The notes under the pieces: model-generated
The model's database searches: none
What the model was told of the DNA's origin: nothing
The model's input: only the letters and a program-made list of their open reading frames with translations
Shown: positions 8,717 to 17,840 of the stretch, piece by piece
How the letters are laid out: each line of letters starts with the position of its first letter
Numbering within the stretch: position 1 is the first letter of the stretch
Assembly (NCBI GenBank): GCA_037445115.1
Contig: JBBILC010000005.1
Coordinates: 10,655-74,654 of the forward strand
Source: Trichothermofontia sp037445115
GTDB taxonomy: Bacteria; Cyanobacteriota; Cyanobacteriia; B231
Reading direction: 5' to 3'
DNA: 64,000 nucleotides
Translations under genes and position numbers: made by a program

Positions 8717-8929
8717 GCACTCAAGCAATTTTCCAAACTTCACGATTGTTCGTGTCTGTACTGTTGAGCCAAAAAGTGGGCATTCTAGAAGATAGAACGC
8801 TCAGGGCCAAGCACCTACTATCAAGAAGTCATGCAGGGCTAGCAGTAATTAGCCACAGCCCATTGATTTTTACGACAACCTACCCATGCTTGGAGGGGGT
8901 GCTGCTGGGAGCATCCTACTTACCTAACT

Positions 8930-9274
8930 ATGTTTGATCAATACCTACGCCATAGCAGCCAGCTATCTCGTCTCACCCATCCGCTTGATACCCCCATCCC
9001 TAACCTACTCCTTGGGGATATGCCGTGCCCCATCATCGACCAACGGTCAGTCATCAACTGTCACATTCGCCTGCCTGATACCCCGAAAGCCGTCAGCGCC
9101 GTTTGCTACAACGGGGATTACTACAGTTATGTCCGCCTATATCCAAGTGCGGAAGCAGCGAAGCGGGGCGTCGATCGGTTAATGGGCCTAGGCAACACGG
9201 TCATCTTGACGCAGGTCCGGAAAGGGCTTGTATTATGGGTGCTGGAGCCGGATGCCCGCCTGGCTCACAAGTAA
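8930..9274 (+). CDS. conserved cyanobacterial hypothetical protein
   Basis: 114 residues, soluble, without signal peptide. Its core, AVCYNGDYYSYVRLYPSAEA, followed by GNTVILTQVRKGLVLWVLEP, reads as alternating beta strands. It resembles proteins of unknown function kept next to DUF3146 genes in cyanobacteria. It is followed after 18 bases by the DUF3146-like gene on the same strand, so the two are probably one operon. No catalytic motif is visible. Start ATG 8930; no better upstream choice exists. Confidence 0.75.
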   Translation: MFDQYLRHSSQLSRLTHPLDTPIPNLLLGDMPCPIIDQRSVINCHIRLPDTPKAVSAVCYNGDYYSYVRLYPSAEAAKRGVDRLMGLGNTVILTQVRKGLVLWVLEPDARLAHK

Positions 9275-9292
9275 CCCCGCTAATCGCCTCCC

Positions 9293-9553
9293 GTGAGCTT
9301 CCGTCATCCCCCGGCCACAACTGCCTATGTGCGTATCACGCAACACTCCTGGCAACAGGGCAAAATTGTCGGCGAAGTCAGGGCTAGCAATTTTGAGTGG
9401 CAATTTCAATGGCATTTCCGCCGGGGGGCACTGTCGGTTGAACCCTCCCTAGGCCGTGCCCTCATCCAAGAACCCCTCAGTCGCTTTCTAGAACAACGGG
9501 ACTATCAGTTGGAACCAGGAGGCGACTCGTTTACCATCCGAGCCACGTTCTAA
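9293..9553 (+). CDS. DUF3146-like protein
   Basis: 86 residues, with the pattern TTAYVRITQHSWQQGKIVGE, then FEWQFQWHFR and SLGRALIQEPLSRFLE. I recognise this as the cyanobacterial DUF3146 type, function unknown. The protein is small, soluble and rich in Trp, Gln and Arg. The start is taken as GTG 9293, giving a short leader before the conserved TTAYVRITQ; a slightly later start cannot be excluded. It lies 18 bases after the preceding gene and convergent to the YqgF-like nuclease. Confidence 0.75.
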   Translation: MSFRHPPATTAYVRITQHSWQQGKIVGEVRASNFEWQFQWHFRRGALSVEPSLGRALIQEPLSRFLEQRDYQLEPGGDSFTIRATF

Positions 9554-9691
9554 GGGAGTGACGAATAGGTTAGGTGTCTGGGCCGTAGCGATTACTGACG
9601 AGTGGGTGGCTCACCTCAGGTGGCAAAATCTAAAATCTACAATCTAATCAGCACCACGGCTACCAAGCTCAAAAGTAACCCCGCACTTCAC

Positions 9692-10129
9692 TTATCCTGA
9701 TCGTGGGTTCAAATAGCGCTCAATGAGCAGAATAGCCACAATATCATCGATCGGGCGGGGAATCGATCGCACGCTTTGGGGCAATAGGCGAGCTAATCCC
9801 TGGGGGGGATACATCTGCCAGTAACGATCGCGGGCTTCTAGGGTGCTGTAGCGTTCATCCACGGGCACGATCGGCACGGGTGGGACGAGGGCAGTCGCTA
9901 ATTGCTGTTGCCAAAGACGAGTGCTGGTCTGATCGCCAATCACAATCTGGGTGAAGGGGTATTGCTGCTGTAGGCGCTGGACCGTGGCAATGGCCTCACT
10001 GGCCGCAACAACCTGGTGATACGGCACTTGGCGATCGGCGGTCATCACCGCAATGCCACACTTGTCCCGCCCTGGGTCAAAACCCAGCAGGCAGGGTGCG
10101 GATTCTGGATACGCCTGATGTTCTGACAT
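9692..10129 (-). CDS. YqgF/RuvX-like pre-16S rRNA processing nuclease
   Basis: 145 residues with an RNase H-like fold. The metal-binding acidic residues are visible: LLGFDPGRDKCGIAV near the start, VDERYSTLEAR in the middle (the DExxST motif of YqgF), and RPIDDIVAILL near the end. Proteins of this family trim the 5' end of 16S rRNA or act as resolvase-like nucleases. Cyanobacteria carry this divergent form in addition to, or in place of, the classical RuvX; which applies here cannot be told. Complete and without unusual codon use. Confidence 0.8.
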   Translation of the reverse strand: MSEHQAYPESAPCLLGFDPGRDKCGIAVMTADRQVPYHQVVAASEAIATVQRLQQQYPFTQIVIGDQTSTRLWQQQLATALVPPVPIVPVDERYSTLEARDRYWQMYPPQGLARLLPQSVRSIPRPIDDIVAILLIERYLNPRSG

Positions 10130-10338
10130 GGGCTGTAATACTCAGATGGCCTGTGATTGGAATCGGTGGGAGTTCCTAGCCACGCCTAGCGCAGATGGTT
10201 GATCCCACCGCCAACAATAGCTCTCCTGCCTAGGCATTTCTACTCCTCAATATGGCTGGTCTGGCTCCGCAACAGCTTGCTTTACTTTTAGAGCAAAAAC
10301 GTAATAATTTGAAGTAAAGAAGTGTAACGACACCGTTC

Positions 10339-10599
10339 ATGGCTAAACATACCCAAGCACATCTGCCCCGCACGATCGATAAACGACTCCCGCCTCCCTT
10401 AAAGGAACGCACCCGGCAACAAATGGAGTACTACATGGGGGCCAAGCTGATCGAGATCGGGGTTGAACCCAAATCAGCTATTTATCGCTGGTCTATTGAG
10501 GACAAGGGAAGCCAGGAAACCTGGACCTATAGTGCCTACTGGGGGGATTCCAAGGAAAAAATCCTGGAAGCCGAACAGCAACAAGTGTCGGTGGATTAA
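10339..10599 (+). CDS. conserved cyanobacterial hypothetical protein
   Basis: 86 residues, basic at the N-terminus (KHTQAHLPRTIDKRLPPPLKER) and beta-rich later (AIYRWSIEDKGSQETWTYSAYW). No membrane segment, cysteines or catalytic motif. The patterned sequence and good ATG suggest a true gene, but I do not recognise a named family. A longer open frame in another phase (from 10463) overlaps its end; that frame belongs to the rlpA gene further on and does not start there. Confidence 0.6.
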   Translation: MAKHTQAHLPRTIDKRLPPPLKERTRQQMEYYMGAKLIEIGVEPKSAIYRWSIEDKGSQETWTYSAYWGDSKEKILEAEQQQVSVD

Positions 10600-10870
10600 G
10601 GCCCCAATCGCATGGGTATGCATAACGAGAATTCGTGCTGTTGTTGGGGTGTGGGGCATCCCTAGTATTCCTAAGCAATTGCCTATGGCCGAAAAACCCA
10701 CCTACCCTAGACCTGTTCCTGTGTCTTACCGATCGCGGGGGGTACCCCCCCCAGTGCGCCAACCCCGACGGGACATACCCAACCCAAGAGGACAATATGG
10801 TAATATATGTTACGTTTTGCGACATTCTTTGAAGCTTGACAGTCCTCTCAGTTGGAAGGTTGCATCTGCC

Positions 10871-11767
10871 ATGTTGTTTTTTGGACTGGTCTGGGTGACT
10901 TCCTGGACCAACTGTTGGCTCCTGCCCGGCCCGATGCCCTGGGGAACGATCGCCGATTCCCAGGCTCAGGACTGCCGGGGGTCCCTGACCCAATGGTTAA
11001 CTACCCAGGTACCACCCCTGCCACGGGGGTTTGGCGGTTCCCCAGAGTTAACGTTACCAGCGGCGCAGAAGGTAGGGGTACGCCGAGTGGGGCACCGTTG
11101 GGCATCTGATCGCCATAGCTTTCAAGTTTGGGTTGGCCCAACTCTGATTGCCACCTTACCCAACCGCACACGGGCAGAGAGTTTAGCAATGGGGGTGCAG
11201 CAGCTTTTGCGAGATGCGCACCTGAGTCCGGCGGCGATCGTGCCAACCTTGGTGTCGGGTCAACCGGCGATCGAGCATCGTCAGCGGGTTTACCTGATTC
11301 TGGATACGAAATTTGCGGCTGAACTAAACCGGAGTGCCGAGCTAAGCGTCATTCGCTGGGTGAATCAATTGCGGGTGGCCTTGGCTGTGCCGCCCCTGTC
11401 CCTAGCCGTCGCCCAGGCCCACATGTATGGGCTAAGTGAAACCGAAGCAACCCTATCGGGGTTAGCGTCCTGGTATGGTCCCTACTTTCATGGACGGTTA
11501 ACGGCTACCGGAGAAGCGTTTGACCAAACCGAACTGACGGCAGCCCATCCCTCCCTTCCCTTTAATACCTACCTGAAAGTCACCAACCTGGACAATGGCA
11601 AAGCCGTGATTGTGCGCATTAACGATCGCGGTCCCTATATTGACGATCGTAACCTGGATCTTTCGCGCGAAGCGGCCCGCCAACTGGAGAGCGAAGCCAC
11701 GGGCGTCGTCCCCTATCATGCCGTCATTATGGAGCCAGTGAAAGATACGTTTATCGCCCAGCGGTAA
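10871..11767 (+). CDS. rlpA: RlpA-like septal lytic transglycosylase / double-psi beta-barrel protein
   Basis: 298 residues. The C-terminal 100 residues are an RlpA double-psi beta barrel: GLASWYGPYFHGRLTATGEA, then LTAAHPSLPFNTYLKVTNLD, IVRINDRGPY and LDLSREAARQL. The Glu, His and Asp of the active site (GEAF, AAH, NDRGP) are all present. RlpA cuts glycan strands stripped of peptides at division septa. An N-terminal hydrophobic stretch (MLFFGLVWVTSWTNCWLL) should act as signal or anchor. The middle domain has no family I know. The open frame continues upstream to 10463, but I start at ATG 10871 because the signal sequence begins there. Confidence 0.85.
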   Translation: MLFFGLVWVTSWTNCWLLPGPMPWGTIADSQAQDCRGSLTQWLTTQVPPLPRGFGGSPELTLPAAQKVGVRRVGHRWASDRHSFQVWVGPTLIATLPNRTRAESLAMGVQQLLRDAHLSPAAIVPTLVSGQPAIEHRQRVYLILDTKFAAELNRSAELSVIRWVNQLRVALAVPPLSLAVAQAHMYGLSETEATLSGLASWYGPYFHGRLTATGEAFDQTELTAAHPSLPFNTYLKVTNLDNGKAVIVRINDRGPYIDDRNLDLSREAARQLESEATGVVPYHAVIMEPVKDTFIAQR

Positions 11768-11782
11768 ACTTAGCGTGAATAA

Positions 11783-11828
11783 GTCCCCCCCCGCAATGAG
11801 ATAGAGGAGCCATTGCATCGGGGGGGAC
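11783..11828. terminator. GC-rich hairpin after rlpA
   Basis: GTCCCCCCCCGCAATG pairs with CATTGC-AT-CGGGGGGGAC across a 12-base loop, leaving a two-base bulge. There is no T-run, so it is a stem-loop transcript end or stabiliser rather than a textbook intrinsic terminator. Confidence 0.55.
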
Positions 11829-11834
11829 CAGTCC

Positions 11835-12020
11835 CTAAGGTGTTGAATTCAATTGCGGCTGGCTCTTCCACGTGAGCCGGATTGTCCTCCCCAATGCCGC
11901 ATACTGCCCTGGGGTTAGATTTGCGAGGACCACGATCTTGCTTACCGTGTCAACACACGCCACCGGGATACGCCACCGGTAGCGACTAAGGCTGCATGGG
12001 GTCGGATGCGCAGGCTCCAA
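11835..12020 (-). CDS. possible small protein of unknown function
   Basis: A 61-residue frame with a protein-like patterned core, VDTVSKIVVLANLTPGQYAA followed by LGRTIRLTWK. No Shine-Dalgarno is obvious and I know no family. It fills the otherwise empty 321-base space between rlpA and the phytochrome gene. Real or chance is undecided. Confidence 0.3.
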   Translation of the reverse strand: MEPAHPTPCSLSRYRWRIPVACVDTVSKIVVLANLTPGQYAALGRTIRLTWKSQPQLNSTP

Positions 12021-12088
12021 GGTGTCTGTTAAGACTTGACGACTAACCTAAAATGGAGATGAATTGATCAGTTGCTCAGTTTGACTGA

Positions 12089-14377
12089 ATGAATGGAGTG
12101 AATGGATCGCCAGCCGCACCGACTCCCTGGGCCTCGCTAGCTGAGCCACCCCTTCAGTTGCCAGGCACCATTCAACCACATGGGGTGCTGTTGGTGCTTG
12201 ATCGGGCTGCTGACACCATTCTCCAGGTGAGCCAGAATGCCCACATTCACATGGGAATGTCCGCGTCACAGTTAGCGGGAGCACCGCTCACCACCCTGCT
12301 ATCCCCGACGCAGATCGAGGCCATCCGTCAGGCAGTCCCCCCGCCCTTGGCCCGTCCGATCCCCCTGCCCGTTACGGTCACGACTGGGGCAGGCCCCCTC
12401 GCCTGCGATGGCTTTCTGCATCAAACCGCAACCGCCCTAGTCCTGGAACTGGAACCGACGATCGCGACCGCCCCAGTGAATTTCCTGTCGATACATGGAT
12501 TGGTGCGGCAAACCCTCGATCGCATGCAGCAGGCCGAGAGTAGTTGCGTGCTCTTACAGCTTGTTGTGGATGCCGTGCGGCAACTTACGGGGTACGATCG
12601 CGTCCTAATCTGCCAGTTCGATCTCCAAGGCGCAGGGGAGATCATCGCCGAAGCCAAGCAGCCTGACCTAGCCTCCTTCCTGGGACAGCGTTTCCCCGCA
12701 ACAGATGTGCCGACCGCTGTGAAGGAAAGCTACGCCAGCGGCAAACTACGGGCTATCCCCCATATCCAGGCTGAGCCGGTCTCCCTATTTCCTTCCCAGC
12801 ATCCCCCTACGGGTGACCCTCTAGACCTCAGCCGTGCTGTCCTGCGGAGTTCTGCGCCCTGTGCGGTGACCTACTACACCAACATGGGCGTGGCAGCCGC
12901 ACTAGTGCTCTCACTTTGCCAAGCCCAACGCCTGTGGGGACTCGTCTCCTGTCACCATACAACTCCCAAACCGCTCTCCTACGAAACGAGGGCCGCCTGT
13001 GAACTGATTGCCCAAATGGCGGCTTCGGAGTTGGCGAACAAGCTACGTCAGGAGGACCTCAAACAACGGACAAAACTTAGCGCCCTGCGCTCCGAACTGA
13101 TTACGTCTATTACCCAGGCCAGTAATCTCATTGATGCCTTAATCCAGCCAGAGGAGCGGCTCCTTACCCTGGTTGCTGCCTCTGGAGCGGCGATTTGTCT
13201 AGGCCATGAATTAACCCTGATCGGCACTACCCCATCAGCGGATCAGATCCGAGCTTTAATTCAATGGGCGGATCAGCATATTACTGAACCCTTATTCCAT
13301 ACTGCCTGTTTATCCCATGCCTATGCCGAGGCAGAAGCCTACAAAGCCACGGCCAGCGGTTTGCTGCTCCTGCGCATCTCGCGGATACAACACTATCTGA
13401 TCCTCTGGTTTCGGCCCGAAGTCATCCAATCGATCAATTGGGCCGGGAATCCGGAGACGGGTATCCAGATTGATGAGGACGGACAGATGCAACTGGGGCC
13501 GCGTACCTCCTTTGCCCTCTGGCGCGAAACGGTGTATGCGACGGCCCTACCCTGGCAACCCTTTGAGATTAGCGGCGCGATCGATCTTCGCAACGCGATC
13601 GTCGGAATTGTCCTGAACAAGGCGGATGAACTGGGTCGATTAAACCAGGAACTCCAGCACAGCAACCGGGAATTGACCGCCTTTGCCTATGCCGCCGCCC
13701 ATGATCTCAAGGAGCCTTTGCGGGGCATTTATAACTATGCCAATATCCTGCTTGAAGATTACAGCGCCGTCTTAGATGAAGAAGGGGGAGAGTACCTGCT
13801 GGAAATTCAGGCATTTACGCAGCGGATGGAAACCCTTATCAATGCCTTGCTGCGAGTTGCCCAGTTACGCCAGACGCAGGTAAAGCGACAACGGATTGAT
13901 TTGAACCCTTTGCTAGCGGAGGCTGTCGCCATTGTGCGAGCAAGTCGGCCTGAGGCCCCGTTTGAGTTACGTTTGCCCCGTCCCTTGCCCTCCATACACT
14001 GTGACCCGACCCTGATCAATGAAGTGTTTCGCAACCTCATTAGCAATGCGATCAAGTACCATGACGGTCCGGAGAAATGGGTTGAGGTCGGGTACCACGA
14101 TCGGGAGGTCAGTCAGCGCGATCGTGCCCATCAAGCACCTGAATCCGAACGAATTTTTTATATTCGGGATAACGGGATTGGGATTCAGGCCGAGCACTTC
14201 GATGACGTGTTTAAGCTCTTCAAACGCCTCCACCCCCAAGAACGCTATGGAGATGGCGCAGGGGTGGGTTTGGCGATCGTCAATCAAATCATCGAGCGCC
14301 ACGGTGGACGCATCTGGGTTGAATCAACCCCTAAGCAGGGCAGCACCTTTTATTTCACCCTCACCCAACCCTACTGA
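12089..14377 (+). CDS. phytochrome-like histidine kinase (PAS-GAF-PHY-HisKA-HATPase)
   Basis: 762 residues. Order: PAS (about 20-110, LQLPGTIQPHG and following), GAF (about 135-310), PHY (about 320-510), HisKA (about 525-590) and HATPase (about 630-760). The GAF has FPATDVP, the counterpart of the DIP motif, and GLVSCHH. The bilin-binding Cys is present (Cys258, APCAVTYY) but the next residue, His in Cph1, is Ala259. The PHY tongue has WFRPEVIQSINWAG and GPRTSFALWRE. The phospho-accepting His is about residue 538 in AAAHDLKEPLRG; kinase N, G1 and G2 boxes are NLISNAIKYH, DNGIGI and GAGVGLAIV. It should be a soluble red/far-red sensor that binds a bilin. No response regulator lies beside it, so its partner is elsewhere. 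Confidence 0.92.
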   Translation: MNGVNGSPAAPTPWASLAEPPLQLPGTIQPHGVLLVLDRAADTILQVSQNAHIHMGMSASQLAGAPLTTLLSPTQIEAIRQAVPPPLARPIPLPVTVTTGAGPLACDGFLHQTATALVLELEPTIATAPVNFLSIHGLVRQTLDRMQQAESSCVLLQLVVDAVRQLTGYDRVLICQFDLQGAGEIIAEAKQPDLASFLGQRFPATDVPTAVKESYASGKLRAIPHIQAEPVSLFPSQHPPTGDPLDLSRAVLRSSAPCAVTYYTNMGVAAALVLSLCQAQRLWGLVSCHHTTPKPLSYETRAACELIAQMAASELANKLRQEDLKQRTKLSALRSELITSITQASNLIDALIQPEERLLTLVAASGAAICLGHELTLIGTTPSADQIRALIQWADQHITEPLFHTACLSHAYAEAEAYKATASGLLLLRISRIQHYLILWFRPEVIQSINWAGNPETGIQIDEDGQMQLGPRTSFALWRETVYATALPWQPFEISGAIDLRNAIVGIVLNKADELGRLNQELQHSNRELTAFAYAAAHDLKEPLRGIYNYANILLEDYSAVLDEEGGEYLLEIQAFTQRMETLINALLRVAQLRQTQVKRQRIDLNPLLAEAVAIVRASRPEAPFELRLPRPLPSIHCDPTLINEVFRNLISNAIKYHDGPEKWVEVGYHDREVSQRDRAHQAPESERIFYIRDNGIGIQAEHFDDVFKLFKRLHPQERYGDGAGVGLAIVNQIIERHGGRIWVESTPKQGSTFYFTLTQPY

Positions 14378-14635
14378 CCTGCACTGACAGGACTGACATC
14401 GACAAGGCTGAGCCACCCTGACAAAAACCGCCCTGTCGGGCACGCCGTGTCCAGTCAAGTTGTCCATTCAGGTTTGCCAGTTCAAGCCACCAGTTAAAAC
14501 TACCCGCGCAAGCTGTCAGTTAAAGTTTAGTTGCACCATCTTGACACCGCACCATCCTTGTTCTTGACAATTTGGGCCATTGTGAGGTGTAATCTAGACG
14601 AAATTCGTCGCAGAAATGCAATTTTGCCACATACG

Positions 14636-16036
14636 GTGTTAAAAACGGAGGACAGGACCATTAACCCAACACCTGATCTCTCAACCCTTAAGGCTTCACC
14701 AGAAGCCCACGAACCGGTTTTGAAAATCTGGGGTCAGCAATCGCTGAGCGGAGAAGTCAACATTTATGGGGCAAAGAATGCCGCCTTGCCGATTCTGGCA
14801 GGGGCACTCCTTTGCTCAGGGGAATGTTTGCTCCGTAATGTCCCATCGCTGGTTGATGTCAGGCGAATGGGCGAGGTCCTGGCGGCGCTGGGCGTGCAAG
14901 TTAAACGTGGCCCCCAGTCAGTTACCGTCAATGCCCGCGATCTGAGTCAATCCCATGCGCCTTACGAACTGGTTAGCCAACTGCGGGCCAGTTTTTTTGT
15001 GATTGGGCCAATCCTAGCCCGGTTAGGCACGGCACGGGTGCCCCTCCCCGGTGGCTGCGCGATCGGGGCCCGTCCAGTGGATCTTCATGTGCGCGGCTTG
15101 CAGAAGATGGGGGCGGAGGTTCACATTGATCATGGTATTGTCCATGCCCAGGTGCGAGGTCGCAATCGCCGCCTGAAGGGGGCCAATATTTATCTCGACT
15201 ACCCCAGTGTGGGGGCGACGGAAACGTTGCTGATGGCGGCCACCCTTGCCGAGGGCGAAACCACGATCGGTAATGCGGCCCAGGAACCCGAAGTGGTTGA
15301 TTTGGCCAATTTCTGCCGGTCAATGGGAGCCAAGATCCACGGTGCTGGGACTAATACAATCACGATCGTCGGGGTCCCCCAACTCCACAGTACGGAATAT
15401 GCCATTATCCCCGATCGGGTAGAGGCGGGAACCTTACTGATTGCCGGGGCCATCACGCGATCGGAGATTTTTGTCGCCGATGTGATTCCAGAGCATTTAA
15501 CAGCCGTCATTGCTAAGCTACGGGAAATGGGCGTCCAGGTGACGGTGGAAGGCCATCGCTGTCTACGGGTTGCCCCTGGTCATGATCTCGTGGCCACCGA
15601 TGTGGAAACCCTTCCCTATCCTGGCTTTCCGACGGATATGCAAGCACCGATGATGGCATTGCTAACCCTGGGGAAAGGGGATAGTGTCGTCAGCGAAACG
15701 GTGTTTGAAAACCGGATGCGCCACGTCGCAGAACTCAATCGTTTGGGGGCAGATATTCGCACCAAGGGTAATCATGCGATCATCCGGGGCGTGCCATTTC
15801 TGTCGGGTGCTCCTGTGTTGGCGACAGACTTGCGGGCCTCAGCGGCTCTGGTCCTAGCTGGGTTAGCCGCAGAGGGTGTAACCACGATGCGGGGGCTTTA
15901 TCACCTCGATCGCGGTTATGCCCATCTGGATCAAAAGCTGCAAAGTTTGGGTGCGCGTATCCAACGCACCACGGTTCAGGCGGAACCCACGGCCGCGATC
16001 GTTGAGCCAGAGCCACTACCGTCCGTCTCCGCGTAA
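14636..16036 (+). CDS. murA: UDP-N-acetylglucosamine 1-carboxyvinyltransferase
   Basis: First committed step of peptidoglycan synthesis: adds enolpyruvate from PEP to UDP-GlcNAc. The core starts with LKIWGQQSLSGEVNIYGAKN, containing the conserved Lys-Asn pair, and has the catalytic loop LPGGCAIGARPVDLH with the active Cys. About 420 residues of core, normal length. The start is uncertain. The frame is open from 14531 (TTG). I place it at GTG 14636, but the best-spaced GGAGGA (14647-14652) sits before an ATT at 14660, which would give a leader of the length common in relatives. The C-terminal tail after LGARIQRT is Ala/Pro/Glu-rich and probably disordered. Confidence 0.9.
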   Translation: MLKTEDRTINPTPDLSTLKASPEAHEPVLKIWGQQSLSGEVNIYGAKNAALPILAGALLCSGECLLRNVPSLVDVRRMGEVLAALGVQVKRGPQSVTVNARDLSQSHAPYELVSQLRASFFVIGPILARLGTARVPLPGGCAIGARPVDLHVRGLQKMGAEVHIDHGIVHAQVRGRNRRLKGANIYLDYPSVGATETLLMAATLAEGETTIGNAAQEPEVVDLANFCRSMGAKIHGAGTNTITIVGVPQLHSTEYAIIPDRVEAGTLLIAGAITRSEIFVADVIPEHLTAVIAKLREMGVQVTVEGHRCLRVAPGHDLVATDVETLPYPGFPTDMQAPMMALLTLGKGDSVVSETVFENRMRHVAELNRLGADIRTKGNHAIIRGVPFLSGAPVLATDLRASAALVLAGLAAEGVTTMRGLYHLDRGYAHLDQKLQSLGARIQRTTVQAEPTAAIVEPEPLPSVSA

Positions 16037-16097
16037 TGGGCGATCGGCCCAGCTCCGCCAGCCAACGGGCACCGGTTGCTAAACACCGTTTGCCAAG

Positions 16098-16128
16098 CTA
16101 GCCCACCCCCAAGCCCAGGGTGGGCTAG
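16098..16128. terminator. strong hairpin after murA
   Basis: CTAGCCCACCC and GGGTGGGCTAG form a perfect 11-bp stem with a nine-base loop, 60 bases after the murA stop. No T-run follows. A probable transcript end between murA and the convergent folE. Confidence 0.6.
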
Positions 16129-16333
16129 TCTGACAGTCCTGTTAAAAGGAGATCCTAAAGGGGAGTTGACCGTCAAGACTGCGACAACGAACAACCACAG
16201 CCGAGTAGACTGGCAATCTTAAAATCGTGGGTTACCGATGGGTGTTGAGCCTAGGCGACCCAACACACTCATTAGCCTGTTTGGGTTGCACTGCGTTTGA
16301 CCCAATCTACCTCAATGAACTAAGTTTGTCGTA

Positions 16334-16347
16334 ACGACTTTAGTCGT
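16334..16347. repeat. short palindrome ACGACT-TT-AGTCGT
   Basis: A six-base stem with a two-base loop inside a GTCGTAACGACTTTAGTCGT block, 65 bases before the end of folE. It looks like the small dispersed palindromes common in cyanobacteria. Confidence 0.4.
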
Positions 16348-16412
16348 ACACCCTACCCGCATCCCCACCGGGGCAAATCCCCACTAAGGTTAGCAATGGG
16401 GATGATACTCCT

Positions 16413-17141
16413 TTAGAAAAAGGCTGGCTGGTGACGAATCAGGTTAAAGAACTCTTCACGGGTTGTTTGCTCCTCAAAAGCGCCCACCATCGAGCTAGTC
16501 ACCGTCCAGGAACCGGGCTTCTGCACCCCACGCATGACCATGCACATGTGGGTAGCCTCCATAACCACCGCCACACCACGGGGTTCCAGAATTTCCTGGA
16601 TCGCCTCGGCGATTTGACGGGTTAGACGCTCCTGGACCTGAAGACGGCGGGCATACATTTCCACGATCCGGGCTAGCTTACTCAGACCCACGACTTTTTG
16701 ATTGGGAATATAGCCGACGTGCGCTCTGCCCATGAATGGCAACATGTGGTGCTCACAAAGACTGAAGAAGCCAATATCGCGAACCAGGACTAATTCATTG
16801 TGGCCTTCATCAAAAATAGCACCATTGACCAATTCTTCCAGGGATTGTTGATAGCCCGCCGTCAGGAATCGCATAGCGTCTGCTACTCGCTTGGGGGTTT
16901 TCAGCAAGCCTTCCCGTTCCGGATCTTCACCCACGCCAAGGAGGAGCGTCCGGACTGCTTCGCGCATCTGAGCATCGTCCGGTTGGGCCGCTGCCGCATC
17001 GGCTTGGCTGATGCCATTGCCCTGGGTTGGGACTGCCGTGAGCGCGTCAGACAAGGAAAGGGGGGGGGTAGTGCCATTAGCTGGAGTGCCATTGACGATC
17101 GCACCGTTAGCAAGTACGCCATTGGAAGTTGTCATATTCAT
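16413..17141 (-). CDS. folE: GTP cyclohydrolase I
   Basis: Makes 7,8-dihydroneopterin triphosphate from GTP, the first step to folate and pterins. The 242-residue protein has the zinc site residues in SLCEHHMLPF and MCMVMRGVQKPG, with the catalytic region GYIPNQKVVGLSKLARIVEM between them. The N-terminal 50 residues are a low-complexity, Asn/Gly/Thr-rich leader (NGVLANGAIVNGTPANGTTP) with repeated NG-x4 spacing, not part of the enzyme fold. It is the last gene of a minus-strand block that in many cyanobacteria runs ado-aar-accA-SDR-folE; here the SDR gene is absent and a 699-base gap lies before folE. Confidence 0.95.
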   Translation of the reverse strand: MNMTTSNGVLANGAIVNGTPANGTTPPLSLSDALTAVPTQGNGISQADAAAAQPDDAQMREAVRTLLLGVGEDPEREGLLKTPKRVADAMRFLTAGYQQSLEELVNGAIFDEGHNELVLVRDIGFFSLCEHHMLPFMGRAHVGYIPNQKVVGLSKLARIVEMYARRLQVQERLTRQIAEAIQEILEPRGVAVVMEATHMCMVMRGVQKPGSWTVTSSMVGAFEEQTTREEFFNLIRHQPAFF

Positions 17142-17840
17142 CAGTCTCCTTCGGTTATCACCGTAGAAAAATAGGGAAGTGTGTCGCCTTACGGCGGGGT
17201 TACCTTACCCTCATGCCAACTGGCCAACAAGGGGGATAAGGCCCTAAGGCTAGGGTAGTCTAGCGTTCAGTCAGTCGCGGGAGGGACGATCGGGCCACGA
17301 TCGGTCAGGCTTACCGGCACTGGCTAGGGGAAGCGGGTTTGAACATTGATGGGTCAACGCTGTTTTGCTCAGGTGCAACACACAGGTTCCTCGATAAAAA
17401 GGGGATGGCCTATGACCTTGAGTCCTGGCAACGTTAACCATTGAAGTAAAAGCATTCTTTGAATGAGATTGATAGATATTGCTGGATATGGGAGGTGGAA
17501 TTGGGCAATAGATTCAGTGTGAATGTTATCCCATGCCAATTGTGCGGGTCATTCCTATAACCTTCTTAAGACAAAGGTTAAGCGATATCAGACTGACATC
17601 GGCTGAAGCGGCTGTCAGTAAGCGATTAGCAGCCATTCCAACTCGGTTGGCCATGCATCTAATGACGGCGCAATCACCGCTTCCTGATATCATTGTAACG
17701 CCAAATGAGAAAATATAAATAAATGTTAACCGAACGATTGAATCTCCATTGATAATGCGTTTGAAGCCAATGGCCGAAGCCAGAATATCTAGGATTCCCT
17801 GACCCATTATCCCACGGCTGATGCGCTGCTAACGGGATAC
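17142..17840. other. 699-base gene-free gap between accA and folE
   Basis: A short-chain dehydrogenase gene usually lies here in other cyanobacteria. Two small overlapping frames on opposite strands (17526-17807 minus, 17533-17718 plus) show no family resemblance and no SDR motif (TGxxxGIG or YxxxK). I see no clear relic of the SDR gene, tRNA or repeat. Confidence 0.5.

Noticed and set aside
9695..9720. GGGTTCAAAT resembling a tRNA T-loop
   Set aside because: It lies inside the coding end of the YqgF-like gene and no acceptor or anticodon stem fits.
10463..10870. N-terminal extension of the rlpA frame
   Set aside because: It overlaps a better gene (10339-10599) in another phase and lacks a signal sequence; the true start is at 10871.
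17526..17807. 93-residue minus-strand frame and an overlapping 61-residue plus-strand frame
   Set aside because: They overlap on opposite strands, have no ribosome binding site and no SDR or other family motif.
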